DNA of 64,000 bases, taken from positions 62,001-126,000 of the forward strand of contig NZ_CP066356.1 of NCBI RefSeq assembly GCF_023278185.1, given 5' to 3'. This document shows positions 26,293 to 35,645 of this stretch, in pieces. A program made the position numbers and the translations under genes. The notes below the pieces were generated by a model. It was not told the origin of the DNA and ran no database searches. It was given only the letters and a program-made list of their open reading frames with translations. Within the stretch, counting starts at the first letter, position 1; every line of letters begins with the position of its first letter. The DNA comes from Bradyrhizobium elkanii USDA 76 (GTDB lineage: Bacteria > Pseudomonadota > Alphaproteobacteria > Rhizobiales > Xanthobacteraceae).

Positions 26293-27264
26293 CTACGCGC
26301 TCTTCTTCTGGAACTGACCCGCCGCGCGGAAGCGCCAGAGATATTGCGGGGCGATCGCTTCCATCGAATCCGGCGAGATACCGAGGCCTGCGAAGGTCAG
26401 GCCGGCGGCCTTGGCGGCGTCGGACACCACATTGTCCGAACGCAGCATCGCCACCTGGTCCGGCGTCAGTGTGAACGGCCCCGGCGCGAACTGCAGGAAG
26501 TACGACTGGAACTTGGCGAGGCCGAACGGCAGCGGCGCCAGCATGCGATCGCGCTGGATGATCTTGAGGATGATCTGCATCACCTCGCGCATGGTCAGCA
26601 CTTCCGGCCCGCCGAGCTCGTAAGTTGCGCCCTGCTTCGCCTTGCCGTCCACGGCATCGGCCACGGCGTTCGCGACGTCGCCGACATAGGCCGGCTGCAC
26701 GGTATTGACCCCGCCGCCGACCAGCGGCAGCACCGGCGACATCCGTGCCAGCGCCGCAAACCGGTTGGTGAACTGATCCTCGGGCCCGAACAGCAGCGAC
26801 GGCCGCATGATGGTGGCCTGTGGCAAGGCCGCCAGCACCGCCGCCTCGCCCTCCGCCTTGGCCCGGAAATAGCTCGAGGGCGAATCCGCGTCGGCCCCGA
26901 TCGCCGAGACATGGACCATCCTCCGCCCACCGGCAGCAGCCGCCGCCTTGGCGATGGTCTCGGCGCCCTTCACCTGCACCGCATCGAAGCTCTGCCCGCC
27001 GCCCTCGGCCAGGATGCCGACCAGGTTGATGGCAATATGCGAATCACGCATCGCCGCCTCGACCGAGGCCGGGTAGCGCACATTGGCCTGGACGGCATGG
27101 ATCTGTCCGACACGGCCGAGCGGCTGCAGGTGGCCGGCCAGTTCAGGCCGCCGCACCGCGACTCGGACGCGGTAATCGCGCTTGCAGAGCGCCCGGACCA
27201 CGTTCCGCCCCAGAAAACCCGATCCGCCGAAGACCGTGACGAGCGTGTCCAGGTTCGATGCCAT
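26293..27264 (-). CDS. NDUFA9-like atypical SDR, complex I-associated NAD(P)-binding protein
   Basis: 323 residues. The N-terminus LVTVFGGSGFLGRNVVRALCKRDYRVRVAVRRP is a Rossmann dinucleotide-binding loop of the extended SDR type; the pattern RMVHVSAIGADADSPSSYFRAKAEGEAAV and MRPSLLFGPEDQFTNRFAALARMSPVLPL is that of the NDUFA9/YMR group, which in eukaryotes is an accessory subunit of respiratory complex I. In alphaproteobacteria the homologue is thought to support complex I assembly or redox balance. The catalytic Tyr-x3-Lys is present as YFRAK. Confidence 0.87.
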   Translation of the reverse strand: MASNLDTLVTVFGGSGFLGRNVVRALCKRDYRVRVAVRRPELAGHLQPLGRVGQIHAVQANVRYPASVEAAMRDSHIAINLVGILAEGGGQSFDAVQVKGAETIAKAAAAAGGRRMVHVSAIGADADSPSSYFRAKAEGEAAVLAALPQATIMRPSLLFGPEDQFTNRFAALARMSPVLPLVGGGVNTVQPAYVGDVANAVADAVDGKAKQGATYELGGPEVLTMREVMQIILKIIQRDRMLAPLPFGLAKFQSYFLQFAPGPFTLTPDQVAMLRSDNVVSDAAKAAGLTFAGLGISPDSMEAIAPQYLWRFRAAGQFQKKSA

Positions 27265-27369
27265 GGGGTGATTCCTGTGGGATTCGAGAGCGATTGACGT
27301 GGGTTAACCGTCTGGCGATACGCCATCGGCCTTATCCTGTACAGGGTATTTGAATTTCCAATCGCGAAT

Positions 27370-27398
27370 TTGACAAGCGCGCAACCGATCCTTACTAA
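27370..27398 (+). promoter_or_regulatory. sigma-70 promoter of tRNA-Leu
   Basis: TTGACA at 27370-27375 and TACTAA at 27393-27398, 17 bases apart; the tRNA begins 13 bases after the -10 box. The match is close to the housekeeping consensus. Confidence 0.7.
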
Positions 27399-27410
27399 GC
27401 CGCTCCACAT

Positions 27411-27497
<87 letters not shown>

Positions 27498-27967
27498 CCC
27501 CCTTTTTAAGCGATTGAAATCGCTCAGTATCCGGAGGGTGGGTGCGGCGAAGCCGTCACCCAGCGAGGGTAGAGGCGAGACAGCGATTATACCGTTGGCC
27601 CCCATTTCTCGTCGTTAGACGCGACGGACGTAATCTCGTTCGATCCAAATCGAGTGCATGTAGCTGGACTCCTCGACCTTCGAGTTCGACCAGGCGTCCT
27701 CTGAGATCGACGATCGGAAAAATGGCGGCCGAGGCACTTCACGAATAACGCCTGCCTCTCTATGTTTCCGGCAGCGCTTTTGGAATTGCTACGACTTCGA
27801 CTCTGTTCCCGATCTTCATTCCAACACCTTTGAACGGGCTTTTGAGACGAGCTTAGCGCATCCTGCTCAGCTGGCGCTCGCGATCGTTCTCTCGTCGGCC
27901 GCCGCTCCAGTGCGCTGCAATTTTCGGGTGCTCCAGGGGTCGTCGAGCAAAGCCTTCGCGCTTCGCC
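27498..27967. other. 470-base gap between tRNA-Leu and flavin reductase gene
   Basis: Holds the T-rich end of the tRNA transcript, then lower-GC sequence with no intact gene. On the minus strand a decayed small ORF can be traced (27615-27819). No second copy of the tRNA 3' end and no integrase gene was seen, so an island boundary cannot be shown. Confidence 0.5.
27615..27819 (-). pseudogene. possible frameshifted small protein gene
   Basis: From ATG 27819 the frame reads MKIGNRVEVVAIPKALPET then stops; a one-base shift continues as REAGVIREVPRPPFFRS..YMHSIWIERDYVRRV to a stop at 27615. The start looks like a small beta-barrel (KOW or DUF4926-like) protein and the end SIWIERDYVRRV fits the closing strand of such domains. 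An AAGGTG ribosome-like site precedes. It could equally be chance coding-like sequence. Confidence 0.3.
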
Positions 27968-28495
27968 TTAGATCGCCCATCCGTCGGCGGGATAGGCGAC
28001 GGTCTCCGCGGGCATGATCGCCGCACCGAGCCCGTTGCAGAATCGGCTGGAATAGAAGGTGAGCGGGGAACCGTCTCGCTGCCGGCACCAGCGGACCTCG
28101 CCAATGAACAGCGTGTGGTCGGCGACGTCGATTGATCGGACCACGTCGCAAGCGAACTGGGCGATCGCTTGCGACAGGACGGGAAATTCTTCCCGTTTGA
28201 CCAGCGATGGCGAGCCTTCGGCCCGCGGCCCGCCGGAGAAGTGCGCGCAGAGTGCGAGATCTTCCGCGTGAAGGACATTCACGGCGTAACGCTTCGAATC
28301 CATGATCGCCTGCCAGGTCCGCCCTCGCATCACCGACACCAGCACGGTTGGCGGTTTGGTGGAGACGGGTGTGAAGCTGTTGGCCGTCATGCCGACCGGA
28401 GTGCCGTCGCGGTCGATGCTCGCCACGACTGTCACGCCTGTGGGGAATCGCGCAGCGGCCGCCCGGAAGCTCGCCGGATCGGGATGCGGGTTCAT
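27968..28495 (-). CDS. flavin reductase, StyB/HpaC type
   Basis: 175 residues of the split-barrel flavin reductase family, which passes electrons from NAD(P)H to free FAD or FMN for a partner monooxygenase. Marks: FPTGVTVVASIDRDGTPVGMTANSFTPVSTKPPTVLVSV (flavin site) and FAVNVL-like RYAVNVLHAEDLALCAHFSG. The start at 28495 (MNPHPDPASFRAAAARFPTGV) follows GGAGCG. It lies 129 bases downstream of the StyA-like epoxidase gene on the same strand, so it is very probably its reductase. Confidence 0.85.
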   Translation of the reverse strand: MNPHPDPASFRAAAARFPTGVTVVASIDRDGTPVGMTANSFTPVSTKPPTVLVSVMRGRTWQAIMDSKRYAVNVLHAEDLALCAHFSGGPRAEGSPSLVKREEFPVLSQAIAQFACDVVRSIDVADHTLFIGEVRWCRQRDGSPLTFYSSRFCNGLGAAIMPAETVAYPADGWAI

Positions 28496-28624
28496 CGATG
28501 GCGCTCCATGGCGAAACGGCAAGAGGTCGCGCCTTTCGGCGTGTGGCTCGAGAGATGGTTTGTCGGCACGCGGACGCGGCCTGGCGCAAGTGGACCGTAC
28601 GGCCGGCTCGCGATCATTGTTGCG

Positions 28625-29875
28625 TCAGGCGGCGAGCGGCGCGCGCCTGTCGATCCAAGCGTGGATGCGCTTGTCGGTCGCGACACGATCCCACTGGCGC
28701 TCCGGGTAGTTGAAATTATCGGTGAACTCGTCGCAGAGCTCTCGGTCCTGCGCCATGGTGAGGATCAGCCGACCCATCGCCTCGGACGGCGGCCGCAGCA
28801 TCAGATTCGTCCAGCGCGCAGCCGCGAACACGCGATTTTCGCGGGCACGATCCACCTCCTCAACGAAGCGAGCGTCGAAGGCCACCGTTTCCACGATCGC
28901 CTTGCCGAGTTCGAAGGCGGCGTAGGAGGCGATGTTGGCGCCTTGGCCCATCAACGGGTCGACCACTGAATGGACGTCGCCCAGCGCGACGGCGAATTTC
29001 TCGCCATCGAAGGCGACCGACGATTGCCGCACGGTCGGCACCACTGCGCCCTGCAGCAGGTCGAGCGGCTGGGCAAGCCCGAAGCGATGGGTGTCGATCC
29101 GGTTGTAGGTGTGCGGATGATGCTTTTCCAGCTTGTCGAGAATTGTCTGACGGAAGGCTGCAGGGTCCGCGTCGTAGCTCAGCGAGACCAGATCGGCCAT
29201 GTCGCCGCCGGGAATGTTCTCCATCAGGAGCGCGGTCTTCATGCCGTTGAATGACAGCGTCGGAATGACGATCATCTCGCCATGCCCGGGCGACACCGAG
29301 AGCGTGACACCGCGCGGGTCGTCACCGTCCGGGCTGCCGTGATCGACGCCGTCATAGAGGCCCACGCAGAGCAGGCGCTGTGGCTGGCTGTAGGGGGACA
29401 ACTCCGGCCGATGGGTGAACATTCGCCCGAGCGCACCCTTGCCGGTCGACACGACGAGAAGGTCAAAGCGTGAAACCAGAGCCGGGATGTCGTCGTCCTG
29501 GATGCTGGCATATTCGATGCTGCCGCCGCGATCCTCGAAATCCTTCATCAGCGCGGGCAGGTACATGCGGTAATCCACTGCCCGGCTCGGCTTCTTGAAC
29601 GCGCCGCGAAACAGCAGCCCGTTGCCTGGGAAGTTAAAGAAATGGTCGTGGTGGTGGTAGATCGTGGCCGCGTCATCCCAATGGTTCACGCCTAGCTCGT
29701 TCTCACGCGCGATGGTGACGCTGTGGTGGGCGACCGTGTTCATCAGCCGTGCCGAGGCGTACTGCTCCGGAGTGCGGTCGGTCAGCACCGTCGCCTGGAT
29801 TCCATGCTGTTGCAGATAAAGAGCCAGATGCAGGCCGCCGATCCCGGCGCCGACGATCCCGATCGATTTGTTCAT
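28625..29875 (-). CDS. styA: StyA-like FAD-dependent styrene/indole monooxygenase
   Basis: 416 residues, the usual length of the oxygenase part of two-component styrene monooxygenases (flavoprotein group E), which epoxidise aryl alkenes and oxidise indole with FADH2 delivered by a separate reductase. The FAD motif GIVGAGIGGLHLALYLQ opens the protein; RLMNTVAHHSVTIARE, SRAVDYRMYLP, SFNGMKTALLMENI, GLGDVHSVVDPLMGQGAN-like ALGDVHSVVDPLMGQGAN and EFTDNFNYPERQWDR are characteristic stretches of StyA. The flavin reductase is next door and a LysR gene is divergent. The natural substrate may be indole or another aromatic alkene rather than styrene. Confidence 0.85.
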   Translation of the reverse strand: MNKSIGIVGAGIGGLHLALYLQQHGIQATVLTDRTPEQYASARLMNTVAHHSVTIARENELGVNHWDDAATIYHHHDHFFNFPGNGLLFRGAFKKPSRAVDYRMYLPALMKDFEDRGGSIEYASIQDDDIPALVSRFDLLVVSTGKGALGRMFTHRPELSPYSQPQRLLCVGLYDGVDHGSPDGDDPRGVTLSVSPGHGEMIVIPTLSFNGMKTALLMENIPGGDMADLVSLSYDADPAAFRQTILDKLEKHHPHTYNRIDTHRFGLAQPLDLLQGAVVPTVRQSSVAFDGEKFAVALGDVHSVVDPLMGQGANIASYAAFELGKAIVETVAFDARFVEEVDRARENRVFAAARWTNLMLRPPSEAMGRLILTMAQDRELCDEFTDNFNYPERQWDRVATDKRIHAWIDRRAPLAA

Positions 29876-29924
29876 TGTTGATCCTCCCTGGTTGCCGAGA
29901 AGCTAGACCGGATCGACTGTGTTC

Positions 29925-29951
29925 TTGTAGGGAATGATAAGAATATTACAA
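29925..29951. promoter_or_regulatory. LysR-type operator candidate, styA/lysR intergenic
   Basis: TTGTA at 29925-29929 and TACAA at 29947-29951 form an inverted repeat with 17-base spacer in the 93-base region between the divergent genes. A second symmetry, ATTCCT-GGG-AGGAAT (29952-29966), covers the ribosome site of the LysR gene and could mediate autorepression. Confidence 0.45.
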
Positions 29952-29968
29952 ATTCCTGGGAGGAATGC

Positions 29969-30865
29969 ATGGATCGGATCGATGCGCTGCAAACCTTCAT
30001 TCGGGTGATGGAGGCCGGCAGCTTCAGCCAGGCCGCGAGCGATCTGGGCCTCGGACAGCCGGCCATCAGCAAGCGAGTGGCGCTGCTGGAGGCGGAGTTC
30101 GGCTGCCGGCTGTTTGTCCGCACCACGCGCAAGGTTCGTCCGACGCCGGAGGCCGATCGCGTGCTCAAGCTCGCCAAGGATATCGTCGCGCTGTTGGAAA
30201 GTGCCAGCACGCCGGCGCAGAGCCGGGTTCGCAGTCCGTCGGGGACCTTGCGGATCACCGTGCCGACCTCGTTCGGTCGTTATTTTTTCCGCGGCATCTT
30301 CGCAGAATATCTTTACCGCTATCCCGACGTGCGGCTCGACGTGAGCTTCACCGAGCAGTTCGTCGACCTGGTGGAGACCGGGACGGAGCTGGCAGTTCGG
30401 ATCGGAATGCTGAACTCCAGCTCGCTGGTGGCGCGGCGGGTCGGCACCATCAAGCGCCTCCTGGTGGCGGCCCCTTCACTGCTCGCACGGCATCAGGCCC
30501 CGCTCCTCCCCGACCATCTGCGCCGCATGCCGAGCATAACGTATTCGCGCTTGTCCCCGCGGAATCAGTGGACGTTCGAAGCCGAGACCGGCCGCCATGT
30601 GGTCGAGATCGCGCCGTCCATGAACTGCGACGACGCCGACGTGATGACGCTCGCGACGGTTGAGGGGCTCGGCGTCGCGGTGCTGCCAACCTGGTGCGCC
30701 GTCGAACACATCGCCGCAGGCCGGCTTGTTCATCTGCTGCCGGATTATGCGGTACCATCGCTACCGATGCATCTCGTCTATCCTGACCCGCATTGGATGT
30801 CGCATCGCGCGAGACTATTCCGCGATCTGATCATTGAGCGTGCCGACATGTTTGCGATTGGCTGA
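29969..30865 (+). CDS. LysR-family regulator divergent from styA-like gene
   Basis: 298 residues with N-terminal HTH MDRIDALQTFIRVMEAGSFSQAASDLGLGQPAISKRVALLEAEFGCRLFVRTTRKV and a LysR substrate-binding domain of the CrgA/DsdC-like subgroup (SGTLRITVPTSFGRYFFRGIFAEYLYRYPDVRLDVSF). GGGAGGA lies ahead of the ATG. Divergent orientation and the short shared intergenic region suggest it controls the monooxygenase pair in response to an aromatic inducer, replacing the StyS/StyR two-component system known from Pseudomonas. Confidence 0.9.
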   Translation: MDRIDALQTFIRVMEAGSFSQAASDLGLGQPAISKRVALLEAEFGCRLFVRTTRKVRPTPEADRVLKLAKDIVALLESASTPAQSRVRSPSGTLRITVPTSFGRYFFRGIFAEYLYRYPDVRLDVSFTEQFVDLVETGTELAVRIGMLNSSSLVARRVGTIKRLLVAAPSLLARHQAPLLPDHLRRMPSITYSRLSPRNQWTFEAETGRHVVEIAPSMNCDDADVMTLATVEGLGVAVLPTWCAVEHIAAGRLVHLLPDYAVPSLPMHLVYPDPHWMSHRARLFRDLIIERADMFAIG

Positions 30866-30922
30866 ACACGTCGGCCGATGCTTGGAATTTGAGAGCGCTG
30901 GCGATCGCCGCCGCCCCTGCCG

Positions 30923-32200
30923 TCACACGATCCGCCGGCCCGCGCGTCGCGCGATCGGCCGCTGGACGAAATACATCGCGATCATCGAAATAATGGTCGT
31001 TGCGACGACGATATAGCCCAGCCGGTCGAAATGCAGCAGCGAACCGTCGGGATTTTCCGCGATGATCGCCGCCGCAAAGACCGAGCCCAACCCGCCCGAC
31101 AGCTGCTGCACGGATGCCGAGACCGCGCTGAACGATCCGCGCTGGCTGGCGTCGGGGATTGCCGACATCAGCGCCTGGGACGGGATCATGCGCGAGAAGA
31201 TGCCGATGAACATCAGCACGTTGACCACGATCGCGGTCAGCAGCGAGACGTGGCCGAGGTTGGTGTAGATCAGCACCATGATCACGGTCACCACGCAGCC
31301 GAATGCGAAGGTCGGATATTTGCCGAACGCATCGCTGGCGCGGCCGACCAGCGGCCCGATGATGATGCTGAACAGGCCCGAGACGAGATAGATCGTCGGC
31401 AGGTGGACGATGTCGATGCCGAGATTGTGCACGGTGAAGGCGCTGCCGAACGGCATCAGCATGAAGCCGCCGGTCGCGAGCAGCGTGGTCACCAGGAAGG
31501 CCAGCGTGTAGCGCGGCTGCCCCACGGTTGCGATCAGATGGCGGAACGGATTGCTGTCGTGCTGCAATTTGAGATGGGCATCGACCGGCTGCATCGCGAT
31601 CGCAATCGCCGCGATCGCGGCAATCGACAGGCCGACGATGGCCACGAAGCAGATGTGCCAGTTCCAGTGATTGGCCAGGAACAGGCCGGCCGGAACGCCG
31701 AGCACCTGGCTCGCGGCGAACGCCGTCTGCAGGACGCCCATCGCGCGGCCGCGCTGTTGCAGCGGGAACAGGTCGGTGACGATGGCAAGCACGACGGAGC
31801 CGATCACCCCGCCGAAAATGCCGGTCACGATGCGGCCGAGCAGCAGCACGTGAAAGTTCTGCGCCAGCGCGCAGAGCACGGTGCCGAGCACGAAGCCGAC
31901 ATAGAAGAACAGCAGCAGCCGCTTGCGGTCGAAGCGATCGGCAAAGCCGGCGGCGAGGACGCCGGAAATGCCGGCCGCGAACGCGTAGGCCGAGACCGCG
32001 ACGCCGAATTGCCCGGCCGTGATGTTCAGCGACGGCATCAGGATGGCGCCGAGTGGCGACATGATGATGAAATCGAGGATCAGCGTGAATTGCGTGAAGG
32101 CCAGCAGCGCGATCAGGAACGATTGGTAGCGCGAAAAGCCGCGCTCCTGCTGGTCGTCGTCGATCGGCGCGGCGATGGTCTGGTCGGACATAAGGCTCAT
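30923..32200 (-). CDS. MFS transporter, drug/metabolite efflux type
   Basis: 425 residues with about twelve transmembrane helices. The loop 2-3 motif ADRFDRKRLLLFFY and the TM5 region GRAMGVLQTAFAASQVLGVPAGLFLANHWNW match the arabinose/drug efflux (AraJ/DHA1) branch. The C-terminus is Arg rich. It converges with the LysR gene and its start (32200, or ATG 32191) has no strong ribosome site. It might export products of the neighbouring monooxygenase, but the opposite orientation gives no direct support. Confidence 0.85.
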   Translation of the reverse strand: MSLMSDQTIAAPIDDDQQERGFSRYQSFLIALLAFTQFTLILDFIIMSPLGAILMPSLNITAGQFGVAVSAYAFAAGISGVLAAGFADRFDRKRLLLFFYVGFVLGTVLCALAQNFHVLLLGRIVTGIFGGVIGSVVLAIVTDLFPLQQRGRAMGVLQTAFAASQVLGVPAGLFLANHWNWHICFVAIVGLSIAAIAAIAIAMQPVDAHLKLQHDSNPFRHLIATVGQPRYTLAFLVTTLLATGGFMLMPFGSAFTVHNLGIDIVHLPTIYLVSGLFSIIIGPLVGRASDAFGKYPTFAFGCVVTVIMVLIYTNLGHVSLLTAIVVNVLMFIGIFSRMIPSQALMSAIPDASQRGSFSAVSASVQQLSGGLGSVFAAAIIAENPDGSLLHFDRLGYIVVATTIISMIAMYFVQRPIARRAGRRIV

Positions 32201-32583
32201 TTCATTGGAAGGCGGGTTCGGGCTGGCAACAGATAGGGTGGGCGCGGGACGATTTCATGGGGCGCGGGGGCAACAGTTCCATCGAAATCGAAAGCGCGCG
32301 GGCAATTGCCTGGTGGTGCGCATCACGCCGAGGTCGGCAAGGGATGGGGAGAGCGGGACGTCCGGCGCCCAACGGCAATTGTTTCCGGTTGTATCGACTA
32401 ATAACTGCAACGGGTGAATGCTGTACTTCACAACCTTGAAAGCGTACGCACGTCAAGGATGTGAATCGTGCTGATGCATCTCACGGTTCCGTCTGTGGCG
32501 ACCGCGCAACAGGTCGCTGCAAATCGTTTCAAGCTTGAACGGAGCGGATCGGCGGAAGCCGAGAGCGGGGCGGGGGGTAGCAG
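32201..32583. promoter_or_regulatory. 383-base intergenic region before the autotransporter
   Basis: No gene is supportable here. It must hold the promoters of the divergent MFS and autotransporter genes. An inverted repeat CCTTGA-N13-TCAAGG at 32434-32458 is the only clear symmetry, about 126 bases upstream of the autotransporter start. Confidence 0.35.
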
Positions 32584-35415
32584 ATGGCGCGAGGCCGGGG
32601 CTCGGCTTCACGCCGACGGTGGAGTAAGGGCATGGTTTCCTCGCGGCTCGCGGCGATCCTGTCGTGCACGGCCTTAAGTGGCGGTTGCCTGTTGTCCGCT
32701 TCGCCGGCGTTTGCGGCCTGCGACAGCCTCGCGCCAGCGAGCGGGCAAACGGTAACCTGCTCGACCGCCGCGCCGAATCCCTCGCCGACCGGCGTGCAGG
32801 CCGTTGCCGGCAGCTCGAACGTCACCGTGAACGTGCTGCAGGGCGCCGGCATCACGCCGGGCGCCGGAGCGACCGCGATCGGCCTTGTCTCCAGCAGCGC
32901 CGCCACCAACAACGGCACGCTGAGCATCAGCGGCGGTGGCACCGGCATCTTCGGCAGTGGCGACGGCAATGTCTTCACCAACGGCGCGTCGGGCGTGATC
33001 ACGACCTCGGGCGCCGGCAGCAATGCGATCGCCGCCAGCAGCAACGGCAACACGCTGATCAACAACGGCACGATCACGACGCAGAACGGCACCTCGCGCG
33101 GCCTTGCCATCACCGGTCTCACGCAGCACAACAACAACACGCTGATCAATACCGGGACGATCACCACCCAGGGCCCGCAATCGCACGGCCTTTATGTGCA
33201 GACCGGCGACAGCAACACCTTCACTAATAGCGGCACCATCACCACGGCCGGCGCAGGCGCCCGTGCGATCTTCTCCGCCGGCCAGTTTGCGACCATCACC
33301 AATACCGGCACGCTGCTGACGACCGGTGGCGATGCGGGCGGCACCGCCAACAACACCGTGTTCATGCAAGGCAATGCGGGCGTCCTGCGCAACAGCGGCA
33401 CGATCGAGGCGCGCGGCGTCAATGCCGACGGCGTGTTCTCCAACACCGCCGGATCGTCGTTCACCGCACGCATCGAGAACCTCGCGGGCGGCAAGATCAT
33501 CAGCCAGGCGGGACCCGCAATCCGCACGCTCAACGGCGCCACCACCATCGTCAATGCCGGCCTGATCGCCGGCAACGGCGGCACGGCGCTCGCGGGCGGC
33601 GGCGGCGCGGTGACGATGATCCTGCAAACAGGTTCACAGATCGTTGGCCTTGCCGACGGCGGCGGCGGCGGCAACCAGGTGCGGCTGCAAGGCAGCGGCA
33701 CGGTCGACAATGCGTTCGCGCGATTCCAGACGCTGACGATGGAAGGTAATGACTGGACCTGGGCCGGTACCGGCACCTTCGCCAACACCTTCATCAACAG
33801 CGGTTCGCTGACGCTGCAGACGTCGCTGACAGGCAATGTGTCGATCGCGGCCGGCACCAGCCTGCTGGCGGGCAACGGCGCCAATCCGTCGATCACGCCG
33901 TTTCCGGGCGGACCGCCGATCACCGTCACCAATGCCGGCGTGATCAATCTGACCAATGGCGGCGCCACCGCCGCGAACAGCCTGACGATCGCGGGCAACT
34001 ATGTCGGCAATGGCGGCGGTCTCTATCTGCGCACCGTGCTCGGCGGCGACGGGTCGCCGTCGGATCGGCTCGTCATCTCCGGCGGCAATGCGTCGGGCTC
34101 GACCGCGGTGACCGTCACTAATGCCGGCGGCGCGGGCGCGTTGACCACCGCCGACGGCATCATGGTGGTGCAGGCCGTCAACGGCGGCACCACGGCTGCG
34201 GGCGCATTCGGTCTCTCCAACGCCGTCGTGGCGGGCGCGCACGAATATCTGCTGTTCCGCGGCGGCGTTTCCGCCGGCAGCGCCAACAACTGGTATCTGC
34301 GCTCGACATTGTTGCCCGGCACGGCGTCGCCTGCGCCGCCGGCTGCGCCTGCACCGGCGCCGCCTTCATCGCCCAATGTGGTGCCGCCGCCTCCGGGGCT
34401 GCCCGCGGAGGATCTGTCGTCGCTGACGCCGCCGCCGGCAGGCGCTGCGCCGGTCCAGCTCTACCGCGAAGAGGTGTCGGTCTATTCGGCGTTGCCGCAG
34501 GTGGCGCAAAAGCTCGGGCTGGCGACGCTCGGCACCTTCCATCAGCGCCAGGGCGATCAGGCCTTGCTGACCGGCGGCGGCGAACAGCCGGCGGCGTGGG
34601 CGCGTGCCTATGGCTCGCACAGCTCGCAGAGCTGGGCCGGCACGGTCAGCCCCGCCTTCGACGGCACCATGGCCGGCGTGCAGGTCGGCGTCGACATCCT
34701 GCGCTTCCAGTCCGCGCCCGAGCATCATGATCGCGCCGGCTTCTTCTATGCGTATGGCTGGGCCAGCGGCAACATCAACGGCTTCGCGCTCGGCCTCAAC
34801 GACGTCCGCACCGGCACGCTCTCGATCGACAGCCAGAATATCGGCGGCTACTGGACCCATGTCGGCCCGTCGGGCTGGTATGTCGACGCCGTGCTGATGG
34901 GCAGCTTCTACGGCGCAAGCCCGCAGTCGGATCGTCAGGTCGGCGCGCGGGTGTCGGGCACCGGCGTCGCTGCATCGCTGGAAGCCGGCGCACCGATCCC
35001 GCTCAACAGCTTTCTCGCGATCGAGCCGCAGGCGCAGCTGATCTGGCAACGGCAGTCGTTCGACAGCTTCAACGACATGTTCTCGAGCGTCGCGCTCGGC
35101 AGTGCCGATACGCTGACCGGGCGGCTCGGCGTGCGCATTCCGGCAACCTTCGTCGTCGGCACGGCCGAACTGCGTCCCTATCTCGAGGCCAATCTCTGGC
35201 ACACCGCCGCGAATGACCGCAGCATCGCGTTCGCGACGACGGACCTGATCGGCGTGCAAAGCCGTGGCACCGCCGTCGAGATCGGCGCTGGCGTCTCCGC
35301 GCAGCTCAATCGCACGATCAGCGCCTATGCGAGCGCGGGCTACACGACCTCGGTGGACAGCCTCCATCGCGAGGATATCACCGGCCGCTTCGGCCTGCGC
35401 GTCAGCTGGCAGTGA
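32584..35415 (+). CDS. autotransporter (type Va) with beta-helix passenger
   Basis: 943 residues. An extended signal peptide (MARGRGSASRRRWSKGMVSSRLAAILSCTALSGG.. ASPAFA) leads to a passenger of degenerate repeats rich in NTGTITT/NNGTISG/ITNTGTLLTTG turns (about residues 60-590), typical of right-handed beta-helices. A Pro/Ala linker (residues about 588-640) precedes the 12-strand autotransporter barrel with WARAYGSHSSQSWAGTVSPAFDGTMAGVQVGVD. The last residues are RVSWQ rather than ending exactly in an aromatic residue. Function may be adhesion or surface interaction; no protease motif was seen in the passenger. Confidence 0.9.
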   Translation: MARGRGSASRRRWSKGMVSSRLAAILSCTALSGGCLLSASPAFAACDSLAPASGQTVTCSTAAPNPSPTGVQAVAGSSNVTVNVLQGAGITPGAGATAIGLVSSSAATNNGTLSISGGGTGIFGSGDGNVFTNGASGVITTSGAGSNAIAASSNGNTLINNGTITTQNGTSRGLAITGLTQHNNNTLINTGTITTQGPQSHGLYVQTGDSNTFTNSGTITTAGAGARAIFSAGQFATITNTGTLLTTGGDAGGTANNTVFMQGNAGVLRNSGTIEARGVNADGVFSNTAGSSFTARIENLAGGKIISQAGPAIRTLNGATTIVNAGLIAGNGGTALAGGGGAVTMILQTGSQIVGLADGGGGGNQVRLQGSGTVDNAFARFQTLTMEGNDWTWAGTGTFANTFINSGSLTLQTSLTGNVSIAAGTSLLAGNGANPSITPFPGGPPITVTNAGVINLTNGGATAANSLTIAGNYVGNGGGLYLRTVLGGDGSPSDRLVISGGNASGSTAVTVTNAGGAGALTTADGIMVVQAVNGGTTAAGAFGLSNAVVAGAHEYLLFRGGVSAGSANNWYLRSTLLPGTASPAPPAAPAPAPPSSPNVVPPPPGLPAEDLSSLTPPPAGAAPVQLYREEVSVYSALPQVAQKLGLATLGTFHQRQGDQALLTGGGEQPAAWARAYGSHSSQSWAGTVSPAFDGTMAGVQVGVDILRFQSAPEHHDRAGFFYAYGWASGNINGFALGLNDVRTGTLSIDSQNIGGYWTHVGPSGWYVDAVLMGSFYGASPQSDRQVGARVSGTGVAASLEAGAPIPLNSFLAIEPQAQLIWQRQSFDSFNDMFSSVALGSADTLTGRLGVRIPATFVVGTAELRPYLEANLWHTAANDRSIAFATTDLIGVQSRGTAVEIGAGVSAQLNRTISAYASAGYTTSVDSLHREDITGRFGLRVSWQ

Positions 35416-35645
35416 TGACGCGCCCTCGCGGGGGCGCGCGGCGGGGATAGCAACCCATTGTCTCCGCTGCACAATGGCGGTACACCCTGAACGATCTGTG
35501 CCGGAACAATTGAGGATTCCCGCTGCCCGTGTCCGGTCCTGACCGGCCCCGATGCCGGTGCGATCCGAAGACTGGCGCATGCTCGCCTGTCGGCGGATTG
35601 GACGGTAGTTTATTCCGACGGCGATTCGACGAGGTTTTTGACAGC

